Shown in pieces: positions 1 to 5,854 of a stretch of 36,701 nucleotides of DNA (positions within the stretch are counted from its first letter, which is position 1; every line of letters begins with the position of its first letter). The stretch lies in NCBI GenBank assembly GCA_029961075.1, contig JASBVL010000061.1, forward strand, positions 1 through 36,701, given 5' to 3'. This stretch comes from Sphaerobacter sp. (lineage in GTDB: Bacteria > Chloroflexota > Chloroflexia > Thermomicrobiales > Thermomicrobiaceae). The translations under genes were made by a program, and so were the position numbers. The notes below the pieces were generated by a model that saw nothing but the letters and a program-made list of their open reading frames with translations, was not told the DNA's origin and ran no database searches.

Positions 1-195
1 CTCCTTGCACAGCTCGCAGCCGTCCATGTCCGGCAGCTCCGCCTCCAGCAGCACCGCGCCGACCACCTGCTGCTTCACCTGCTGGAGCGCCAAGGTGCCG
101 TTCGGCACCGGGACCACCACGTGACCGGCTTCGCCGAGGACGAAGCACAGGAACTGTTGGGTCCGCGTTGTTGGATCCACCACCAGAATGCGCAT
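1..195 (-). CDS. Response-regulator receiver domain protein (partial, C-terminus outside window)
   Basis: The 65 visible codons start at ATG 195 behind a G-rich Shine-Dalgarno (GGGAGGGAG). They begin MRILVVDPTTRTQQFL and continue to ELPDMDGCELCKE, the beta1-alpha1 and beta3 parts of a CheY-like receiver. Two active-site positions are atypical. The usual acidic pair after beta1 is Asp-Pro (D7, P8). The phosphoacceptor position before the xxLPDMDG motif is Glu (E51) where the family has Asp. If the alignment is right, the domain cannot form the normal aspartyl-phosphate and may mimic the phosphorylated state; that is inference from known Asp-to-Glu behaviour in receivers. The output domain, if any, lies outside the window, so its role (transcription, c-di-GMP, stand-alone) is unknown. 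A strong promoter lies about 280 nt upstream. Confidence 0.8.
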   Translation of the reverse strand, partial: MRILVVDPTTRTQQFLCFVLGEAGHVVVPVPNGTLALQQVKQQVVGAVLLEAELPDMDGCELCKE

Positions 196-482
196 CGTTC
201 CCTCCCTCCCACACGACGCTGCGGGGCGCCGGTGGCGCTCTCGGGCGCGTCCCAGGTGCCTGAGCGATCACGGGCACAGGATGGTGCGGTCCGGGTCGGC
301 GCCGCTCGACGCGCTCGCCCACGCGGGCCAGGAGTTGCGGCGATGGACGAGCCACCACCGGCGGTACTGTCGTGATCGGATGCGCAACCCCAACCCGACT
401 CACGAGTCGTCGGCATGCCGGGTTGTGCCATCCCGGCCGGACTGGCACGGTCATCCTCAGTACACTCGAGCGATCTTGCACG

Positions 483-511
483 ATCCTACGCCAGTGTTGC
501 TCACATGTCAA
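483..511 (-). promoter_or_regulatory. Sigma-70-type promoter for the receiver gene
   Basis: On the minus strand a perfect -35 TTGACA (506-511) is followed after exactly 17 nt by TAGGAT (483-488). Transcription would start near 475, giving an unusually long leader of about 280 nt before the receiver ATG at 195. Confidence 0.75.
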
Positions 512-670
512 TCATCACTGCCATGACGTTGCGTTAAGGTGCATTCGCACCTCACGTCGCAGCGCTCTCCCGCAACACCGGCGAACGTGCGCGCAGGTCC
601 GGTCGAGCGTGCCCTCCCGCCGACCGTGGGTCGCCCCGCGGTTCCTCGCAATTTCGTCAAGGACGGGAGC

Positions 671-706
671 AATAAAGCGGCCGCCGCGGGTGACCGCGGC
701 GGCCGC
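671..706 (-). terminator. Rho-independent terminator of leuS
   Basis: A perfect 13-bp stem, GCGGCCGCCGCGG (677-689) and its complement (694-706) with a GTGA loop, lies about 30 nt after the leuS stop. On the minus strand it is followed by TTTATT (676-671), a short U-rich tail. Confidence 0.8.
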
Positions 707-734
707 GCGGTGGCGCGTGACTCGCTGACCGGCC

Positions 735-3212
735 TCACCCCGTCACGATGTTGACGAGGCGGCCGGGAACGTAGACCGTGCGCCGGATCGTCCGCCCCTG
801 GAGATGCTCCTGGGCACGCGGGCTGGCCAGCGCCAGATCGATGGCCTGCTGCTCGGTGATATCCACCGGTACCTCCAGGCGGTCGCGCACCCGCCCGTTG
901 ACCTGCACCACCAACTCGAAGGTCTCGGCCGCCGCCAGCTCAGGATCGAACGACGGCCAGGACTGCTGGTGGACGCTGTAGGGCCCGCCCAGGCGCTCCC
1001 ACAGTTCCTCAGCCAGGTGGGGCGCGAGCGGCGCCAGCAGCAGGGTCAGCGTTCGGGTGGCCTCCTGCCAGGATGCCGTCCGCACCACGTCACTGTCGCG
1101 CAGTGCGGACAGTTCATTCACGAACTCCATCAGACGGGCGATCATGGTGTTGAACTGGAAGCCGCTGATATCGGCCGTCACCGTCTTGATGGTGCGGTGG
1201 GTGAGCTTGCGCAGGCGGCGCGCCGCGTCGCTCTCCGGCCCATCCGCCGGCATGTCGGCCGTCTCGGTCACGATCGCCCAGACGCGCCGGACGAAGCGGT
1301 CGACGCCGGCGATCCCGCGCGACGACCACGGCCCGCCCTGCTCCCACGGCGCGATGAACATCAGGTAGAGGCGCACGACGTCGGCCCCCAGCTCGGCGAC
1401 CAGGTCATCCGGGTCGATCACGTTCCCGCGGCTCTTGGACATCTTCTCGTTGTCCTCGCCCAGGATGATGCCCTGGTTGAACAGCCGCAGGAACGGCTCG
1501 TCGAAGTTCAGGAGCCCGAGGTCGCGCAGCGCCTTGGTGAAGAAGCGCGCGTACATCAGGTGCATCGTTGCGTGCTCGATGCCACCCGTGTACTGATCGA
1601 CCGGCGCCCAGTACGCCACAGCCTTCGGATCGAACGGCCCCTTGTCGTAGTGCGGGCTCAGGTAGCGGTACTGGTACCAGGACGAGTCGACGAAGGTGTC
1701 CATCGTGTCGGTCTCGCGCCGGGCGGGGCCGCCGCACGTCGGACACGTGGTGTTGACGAAGTCCTCGTCGGTCTTCAGCGGCGAGACGCCGGTGGGCGCA
1801 AACTCCGCGTCCTCGGGCAGCAGCACCGGCAGTTGATCCTCCGGGACCGGCACCGTGCCGCAGCGGTCGCAGTAGATGATCGGAATCGGCGTGCCCCAGT
1901 AGCGCTGGCGCGAGATCAGCCAGTCACGCAGCCGGTAGGTCACCTCGCCCTTGCCCAGCCCCTGCTCCTCCAGCCAGGCGGTCACCCGGCGGATCGCCTC
2001 GCCGCCCGCCGTCGGGGTGCCGTCGAAGGGCCCGGAGTTGACCATGTGGCCGTCGCCCGCGTACGCCTCGGACATAGTGGCCGGGTCCAGCGTCTGCCCC
2101 TCGGGCTGGATGACCACCCGGATCGGCAGACCGAACGTGCGCGCGAACTCGAAGTCGCGCTGGTCGTGCGCGGGCACGGCCATGATCGCCCCGGTGCCGT
2201 AGCCCATCAGGACGTAGTCCGCGATCCAGACCGGGATCCGCTCGCCGTTCACCGGGTTCCGGGCATAGCCCCCGGTGAAGACGCCGGTCTTCTCCCGGTC
2301 GGTGGCGGTGCGCTCGATCTCGCTCTCGCGGCGCGCCTGGGCCACGTACGCCTCGATCTCGGGGCGCTGCTCCGGGGTGGTCAGCACCTCGACCAACGGA
2401 TGCTCGGGCGCCAGCACCAGGAAGGTCGCCCCCCACAGCGTGTCCGGCCGGGTGGTGAAGACCTCGATGGCGCCACCGGACTCGGTCTCGAAGCGCACGC
2501 GGGCGCCCTCCGAGCGGCCGATCCAGTTACGCTGCATGGTGATGACCCGCTCGGGCCACTCGATGCCGTCGAACTTCAGTAGCTCCTCCGCATACTTGGT
2601 GATGCGGAAGAACCACTGCTCCAGATCGCGCCGGTAGACCTCGGTGCCGCACCGCTCGCAGCGCCCATTGATGACCTGCTCGTTGGCCAGCACGGTCTGG
2701 CACCGGGGGCACCACCAGACCGGGGCCTTCGCCTTGTACGCCAGCCCGTTCTTGTAGAACTGCAGGAAGAACCACTGATTCCAGCGGTAGTACTCCGGCA
2801 GGCAGGTGATGATCTCACGGGACCAGTCGAACATCGCGCCCATCGAGCGCAGCTGCTTCCGCATGCGCTCGATGTTGTCCATCGTCCAGCGGTACGGATG
2901 GATGCCGCGGGTGATGGCGGCATTCTCGGCCGGCAGCCCGAAGGCGTCGAACCCCATCGGGAACAGGACGTTGTAGCCCAGCATGCGCTTGAAGCGGGCC
3001 GCCGCGTCGGACGGCGCCATGGCGTACCAGTGCCCGATGTGGAGGTCGCCCGATGGGTAGGGGTACATCGTCAGGTGGTACCACTTCGGCCGACTGGGGT
3101 CCTCCACCACCCGGTAGATCTGGGTCTCTTCCCAGATCTTTTGCCACTTCCGTTCGATCACCTGCGGCTGGTAGGAATCGCGCCGCACGGCCTGCTTCGC
3201 GCTCGCCATCAT
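735..3212 (-). CDS. leuS: Leucyl-tRNA synthetase
   Basis: Class Ia synthetase that charges tRNA-Leu in the cytoplasm. The N-terminus carries the HIGH motif (PSGDLHIGHWYAMAPSDA) and a zinc-knuckle insert (CPRCQTVLANEQ then CERCGTEV). The CP1 editing domain follows, with the threonine-rich TTRPDTLWGATF and the conserved Asp in PAHDQRDFEFA. The KMSKS loop (NEKMSKSRGNVIDPDD) and the anticodon-binding C-terminus complete it. Length is 825 aa, normal for bacterial LeuRS. The frame is open to 3305, but AGGAGG lies immediately before two adjacent ATGs (3212 and 3209), so the start is one of these; 3209 has the better spacing. It is transcribed from a promoter near 3790 through a leucine-specific T-box leader that also contains a tRNA-Ala gene, and is followed by a strong terminator. 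No odd residues were noticed. Confidence 0.97.
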   Translation of the reverse strand: MMASAKQAVRRDSYQPQVIERKWQKIWEETQIYRVVEDPSRPKWYHLTMYPYPSGDLHIGHWYAMAPSDAAARFKRMLGYNVLFPMGFDAFGLPAENAAITRGIHPYRWTMDNIERMRKQLRSMGAMFDWSREIITCLPEYYRWNQWFFLQFYKNGLAYKAKAPVWWCPRCQTVLANEQVINGRCERCGTEVYRRDLEQWFFRITKYAEELLKFDGIEWPERVITMQRNWIGRSEGARVRFETESGGAIEVFTTRPDTLWGATFLVLAPEHPLVEVLTTPEQRPEIEAYVAQARRESEIERTATDREKTGVFTGGYARNPVNGERIPVWIADYVLMGYGTGAIMAVPAHDQRDFEFARTFGLPIRVVIQPEGQTLDPATMSEAYAGDGHMVNSGPFDGTPTAGGEAIRRVTAWLEEQGLGKGEVTYRLRDWLISRQRYWGTPIPIIYCDRCGTVPVPEDQLPVLLPEDAEFAPTGVSPLKTDEDFVNTTCPTCGGPARRETDTMDTFVDSSWYQYRYLSPHYDKGPFDPKAVAYWAPVDQYTGGIEHATMHLMYARFFTKALRDLGLLNFDEPFLRLFNQGIILGEDNEKMSKSRGNVIDPDDLVAELGADVVRLYLMFIAPWEQGGPWSSRGIAGVDRFVRRVWAIVTETADMPADGPESDAARRLRKLTHRTIKTVTADISGFQFNTMIARLMEFVNELSALRDSDVVRTASWQEATRTLTLLLAPLAPHLAEELWERLGGPYSVHQQSWPSFDPELAAAETFELVVQVNGRVRDRLEVPVDITEQQAIDLALASPRAQEHLQGRTIRRTVYVPGRLVNIVTG

Positions 3213-3410
3213 GCTCCTCCTGTACGCAGCATCGTGTGGGGTGTGCGCCGTGATCGTCGCCGGCGGCCCGGCAGGCGGTGCCGCCGCTGGTGCCGGACCG
3301 ACCAACCGCTGCGGCCGGGAACCACGCCGCGGGAGTCGGCTCCCCGGGTGGGGTGGCTCCCGCGCACCGCTGCCCCCAAGGAGACCGGCTGCGCCGCAGC
3401 ATTAACGCGA

Positions 3411-3720
3411 ACGAGCCTTTGCCCCGATCAGGGACGAAAGGCTCGTCTTCCGCGGTACCACCCTGGTTGATAGGCGGTGTGTTGGTGGAGCTGAGGGGAC
3501 TCGAACCCCTGACTTCAACGCTGCCAGCGTTGCGCTCTCCCAGCTGAGCTACAGCCCCGCGCCTATCCGCTCTCGACCCGATAACGGAGGTTACCCGGCG
3601 ACGGCTACCGGACTCACCCCTCACCGCCGCGGCTCCCGGGCGAGTTCGACCGGTTCGCTGCCTCGCACCGGCCGGCAGCTCGCTGCGCCGTCGGTCTACT
3701 ACTCCCGTTCGACGCCGTTC
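3411..3720 (-). promoter_or_regulatory. Leucine T-box riboswitch (leuS leader) interrupted by a tRNA gene
   Basis: All core T-box parts are visible on the minus strand. Stem I has helix CGGG (3707-3704)/CCCG (3640-3637), then a specifier loop with AGTAGTA (3703-3697) opposite GAACTCG (3647-3641), then helix GACCG/CGGTC (3696-3692 and 3652-3648). The distal hairpin GCTGCC/GGCAGC (3679-3674, 3662-3657) carries GGTGCGA in its loop. The specifier codon is CTC (3644-3642), leucine, matching leuS. The antiterminator is AGGG-UGGUACC-GCG (3464-3451) pairing with CGU-CCCU (3436-3430). The bulge UGGU fits a tRNA with discriminator A73, as in tRNA-Leu. The competing terminator helix is ACGAGCCTTT/AAAGGCTCGT (3446-3437, 3420-3411), without a clear U-tract. 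The helix just before the antiterminator, GATAGGCG (3567-3560)/CGCCTATC (3476-3469), encloses a complete tRNA-Ala. Confidence 0.93.
3483..3558 (-). tRNA. tRNA-Ala (anticodon GGC)
   Basis: A 76-nt cloverleaf with the 3' CCA encoded. The acceptor arm GGGGCTG/CAGCTCC contains the G3:U70 wobble pair that is the identity element of tRNA-Ala. The D arm is GCTC/GAGC. The anticodon stem CAACG/CGTTG encloses loop CTGGCAG, giving anticodon GGC. The T arm is AGGGG/CCCCT with loop TTCGAAT, and the discriminator is A. It lies inside the leuS T-box leader on the same strand, with 1 nt on its 5' side and 6 nt on its 3' side before the 8-bp helix that encloses it. No separate promoter is visible, so it must be released from the leuS leader transcript. 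Confidence 0.97.
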
Positions 3721-3733
3721 GCACTGTGTGTGA

Positions 3734-3756
3734 GGCGGAGGGCCCCGCCCTCCGCC
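3734..3756 (-). terminator. GC-rich hairpin between the protease gene and the leuS leader
   Basis: Perfect 9-bp inverted repeat (3734-3742 and 3748-3756) with a 5-nt loop and no T-run. It could terminate the upstream SDH protease transcript or form the 5' end of the leuS leader; the sequence does not decide. Confidence 0.4.
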
Positions 3757-3763
3757 GACGAGA

Positions 3764-3793
3764 ATGGTAACACAGCCGCGCCGCGGGTGTCAA
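3764..3793 (-). promoter_or_regulatory. Promoter of the T-box/tRNA-Ala/leuS transcript
   Basis: Minus strand: perfect TTGACA (3788-3793), an 18-nt spacer, then TACCAT (3764-3769). The predicted start near 3757 coincides with the 5' edge of a GC hairpin (3734-3756, 9-bp stem GGCGGAGGG/CCCTCCGCC). That hairpin would either cap the transcript or act as a terminator for the protease gene upstream. Confidence 0.65.
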
Positions 3794-3824
3794 ACGACGC
3801 CGGGCGCGCCGCGCTGGCGCCCGC

Positions 3825-4694
3825 TCAGGCGCCGCGCCCATTGCGGTCCCGGCGGCGTGGCAGCACGGGCTCGTACGGCACCGGCACATACTCGACACTC
3901 GGGCGGCGCTGCGAGGTCTGCGGGTAGAGCTCCATCAGGGCGTAGATCTCCGGCGGCATCTGATCGCTGACCGGCAGCCCCAGCTCCCGCGCCTGCTGCA
4001 CATCGATCGGGTAGTCATGCGTCCACTGCCCGCTGCTCAGGGCCCGCGCGGTTCGGTCCGCCTGCTCGGGCGGCATGTGCTTCGCCAGGAGGTTGTAGGT
4101 CGTCGTGTAGACCTGCTGCAGCGCCTTTCTCGCCAGATCCCCGAGGATCAGGGTCTCGTCGTCACGATTGGGGTTCGGCTCCTCCAGCGCCTTCAGGATC
4201 GAGGCCGCCGGGTAGGTCGCGCCCCCCGGTCCCCCGATCTGCGGATCGACCGGCCCGAGTACGGCATCGGGATCCATCACGATCTCGTCGGCGCCGAGCG
4301 CGATCAGGGTCCCACCCGACATGGCGTAGTGCGGCACGAAGACCGTCACCCGGCCCTTGTGCCGCTTGAGCGCCTCCGCGATCTGCTCGGCGGCGATCAC
4401 CAGGCCGCCCGGCGTATGCAGCACCACGTCAACGGGCATGTCGTCCGGCGTGAGCCGAATCGCGCGCAGCACCTGCTCCGAGTCCTCGATATCGATGTAG
4501 CGCGCGATCGGGAAGCCCAGCAGGCTCATGGTCTCCTGACGGTGGATGATCGTGATGAGGCGTGACCCGCGCGCCCGCTCGATCCGCCGCATCATCGTAC
4601 GGCGCCGGGTCGTCTGCAGCGAGCGCTGCAACACCGGCACGAAGAGCTGGAGCAGCACGAGGATCCAAACGATGTCCAGGATGCTTCCCACCAC
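3825..4694 (-). CDS. SDH-family Clp-fold serine protease (membrane-anchored)
   Basis: 289 aa. One N-terminal hydrophobic segment (SILDIVWILVLLQLFVPVLQ) is followed by a Clp/SppA-like fold. It carries the DVVLHTPGGLVIAAEQIA strand-helix and the PHYAMSGGTLIALGADEIVMDP segment, whose Ser is the likely nucleophile. Asp and His partners would come from VLGPVDPQIG and nearby, as in the SDH (Ser-Asp-His) family, DUF114. The frame is open to 4745, but GGAAGGGAG sits five bases before GTG 4694, and the residues before it look non-protein-like. Such proteases are often paired with NfeD proteins; here an NfeD-like OB protein is encoded divergently next door. The likely role is cleavage of membrane-proximal polypeptides in envelope quality control; the substrate is unknown. 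Confidence 0.85.
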   Translation of the reverse strand: MVGSILDIVWILVLLQLFVPVLQRSLQTTRRRTMMRRIERARGSRLITIIHRQETMSLLGFPIARYIDIEDSEQVLRAIRLTPDDMPVDVVLHTPGGLVIAAEQIAEALKRHKGRVTVFVPHYAMSGGTLIALGADEIVMDPDAVLGPVDPQIGGPGGATYPAASILKALEEPNPNRDDETLILGDLARKALQQVYTTTYNLLAKHMPPEQADRTARALSSGQWTHDYPIDVQQARELGLPVSDQMPPEIYALMELYPQTSQRRPSVEYVPVPYEPVLPRRRDRNGRGA

Positions 4695-4747
4695 ATGGCT
4701 CCCTTCCGCCCGCGCACGGCCGCGGCCTCCCCGGTCGCCTCCCATGC

Positions 4748-4788
4748 TACGATTACCGCATCGTACCAGCGATTGGGCGCACTGCGAA
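4748..4788 (-). promoter_or_regulatory. Candidate promoter of the SDH protease with symmetric -10 element
   Basis: Minus strand: TTCGCA (4783-4788), 17 nt, TACGAT (4760-4765). The -10 is one arm of a perfect inverted repeat TACGAT-N6-ATCGTA (4748-4765), so the same hexamer also reads TACGAT on the plus strand toward the NfeD-like gene. It may be an operator or a divergent -10 pair. Confidence 0.45.
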
Positions 4789-4817
4789 CGCCCCGGAGAG
4801 ATGGCGGCGGGCAGTTG

Positions 4818-5135
4818 ATGCGTGGGTGCCTGGGGCGATCGGGCCGATCCCAGACGACACGGTGCCAGTGCCCGCGCGCGTTGGTGGCCGCCGCCGCGGC
4901 GGCGCTCATCGGGCGCACCGGCACCGTTATCCGGCCTCTCGCGCCCCTCGGCACTGTCCGGATCGCGGACCAGGAGTGGCCCGCCAGGCCCGTCCGCGGC
5001 ACCGTGGCCTCCGGCCAGGCGGTGCGCGTGACCGGGACCGAGGCGGGGCTGCTCCAGGTTGCGCCGGAGCCACCCGAGTTCCTGCCGCCTGGCTCGGCCG
5101 ATCGCTCGCCCGCCGGGCAGGACCCCGCCCGTTGA
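4818..5135 (+). CDS. NfeD-like C-terminal OB-fold protein
   Basis: 105 aa from ATG 4818. The C-terminal two thirds (GRTGTVIRPLAPLGTVRIAD, then WPARPVRGTVASGQAVRVTG and LLQVAPEPPE) has the glycine and hydrophobic pattern of the NfeD C-terminal beta-barrel. NfeD proteins partner membrane proteases of the SppA/stomatin group, and an SDH protease is encoded divergently 120 bp away, which supports the call. The N-terminal about 30 residues are Arg/Cys-rich and unconvincing. The ribosome site (GGCGGG) is weak, so the true start may be further in, for example at VAAAAAALIGRTG. No membrane helices of full-length NfeD are present, so this is the short NfeD type or a remnant. Confidence 0.6.
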   Translation: MRGCLGRSGRSQTTRCQCPRALVAAAAAALIGRTGTVIRPLAPLGTVRIADQEWPARPVRGTVASGQAVRVTGTEAGLLQVAPEPPEFLPPGSADRSPAGQDPAR

Positions 5136-5140
5136 ACGCC

Positions 5141-5170
5141 TTGCTTCGGGCGCGGGCCGTTGGACATACT
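5141..5170 (+). promoter_or_regulatory. Candidate promoter of the YajQ-family gene
   Basis: TTGCTT (5141-5146), 18 nt, CATACT (5165-5170), just after the NfeD-like stop and about 28 nt before the YajQ start. The match to consensus is moderate. Confidence 0.4.
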
Positions 5171-5198
5171 AGGCCCGGCGTACACGAGAGGGGGAGTG

Positions 5199-5690
5199 GT
5201 GGCTGCGACCTACTCGTTTGATATCGTTTCCGATTTCGACGGGCAGGAGCTCCGCAACGCGGTCGACCAGGCGCTGCGGGAGATCAGCACCCGCTACGAC
5301 CTGAAGGACACCCGCACGGAGATCGCCATCGAGAAGGATCGGCTGGTCATCAACACCGCCAGCGAGTTCACCCTCACCGCGGTGCGCGAGATCCTCGAGA
5401 CGCGGGTGGTGCGCCGGGGGTTGTCCCTCACGATCCTCGACTATCAGCCGCCGGAAGCGGCGAGCGGCGGGCGCGTGCGGCAGGTGATCCTGGTCCGGCG
5501 AGGGATCCCGGAAGACCTGGCGCGCCAGCTCGTCAAGCAGATCCGCGCCGAGTTCAAGAAGGTCACGCCGCAGATCCAGGGCGACGCCGTGCGCGTTTCC
5601 GGGAAGAGCAAGGACGACCTCCAGGCCGTCATCCAGCGCCTGCGCGGCGAAGACTTTCCGGTCGCCCTCCAGTTCGTCAACTACCGCTGA
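5199..5690 (+). CDS. YajQ family nucleotide (c-di-GMP)-binding protein
   Basis: 163 aa, the standard family length. It begins at the second of two GTG codons (5196/5199) after GAGAGGGGG; the frame is open from 5160 but only this start gives normal spacing and the usual N-terminus ([20 protein letters not shown]). It has the two ferredoxin-like halves of the family, with [14 protein letters not shown] in the first. The second half includes [20 protein letters not shown] followed by [21 protein letters not shown], and the ending is [11 protein letters not shown]. YajQ proteins bind nucleotides, and some act as c-di-GMP effectors; the role in this organism cannot be read from sequence. It probably has its own promoter. 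Confidence 0.92.
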   Translation: MAATYSFDIVSDFDGQELRNAVDQALREISTRYDLKDTRTEIAIEKDRLVINTASEFTLTAVREILETRVVRRGLSLTILDYQPPEAASGGRVRQVILVRRGIPEDLARQLVKQIRAEFKKVTPQIQGDAVRVSGKSKDDLQAVIQRLRGEDFPVALQFVNYR

Positions 5691-5710
5691 GGCGTCGTGC
5701 GCGGGGCGTG

Positions 5711-5730
5711 ACGCATCAGGCATAATGCGT
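5711..5730 (+). promoter_or_regulatory. Palindrome containing a -10-like CATAAT upstream of rimO
   Basis: ACGCAT (5711-5716) and ATGCGT (5725-5730) form an inverted repeat that includes CATAAT (5721-5726). No good -35 is seen 16-18 nt upstream. The site may be a weak or regulated promoter for rimO, whose start is 125 nt further on. Confidence 0.35.
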
Positions 5731-5854
5731 ACCCTGCGCCCGCCGCCCCGGCAGCGCTCGGGCCAGACCAACCGGGGCAGCGGCGAGGCCGGACGCGAAA
5801 CCTGAGGCACCCCGGATGACCCATGACGTGCCGCGCAGCAGGCAGGAGCCAATC

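Larger units (their letters stand above)
196..734. other. Intergenic region between leuS and the receiver gene
   Basis: I see no convincing gene in these about 540 bases; the short ORFs have no family signature or ribosome binding site. The stretch holds the leuS terminator (677-706), the receiver promoter (483-511) and the receiver leader. Within the leader are a 14-bp palindrome CGACTCACGAGTCG (396-409) and a hairpin with arms GCCGGG/CCCGGC (417-422 and 432-437). No known riboswitch class was recognised. Confidence 0.6.

Noticed and set aside
75..431. 118-aa frame upstream of and overlapping the receiver gene
   Set aside because: It is in another frame of the receiver gene, lacks a ribosome site and family motifs, and the receiver frame has clear homology.
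804..2582. 592-aa open frame antisense to leuS
   Set aside because: It lies fully inside leuS, shows no family motif and has the Arg/His/Gln-rich composition typical of antisense frames in GC-rich genes. The same applies to long frames antisense to the chimera (15977-17644), topA (17684-19726), rqcH (21661-23538), accC (25489-26997) and the kinase (32007-34097).
3411..3482. T-box antiterminator thought at first to be an isolated remnant
   Set aside because: Only about 20 nt separate it from the tRNA, so it looked truncated. Stem I with specifier CTC was then found on the far side of the tRNA, making the leader complete.
3483..3558. tRNA-Ala as an integration site for a mobile element
   Set aside because: No integrase, direct repeat of the tRNA 3' end or foreign gene lies nearby; the tRNA is held inside the T-box helix.
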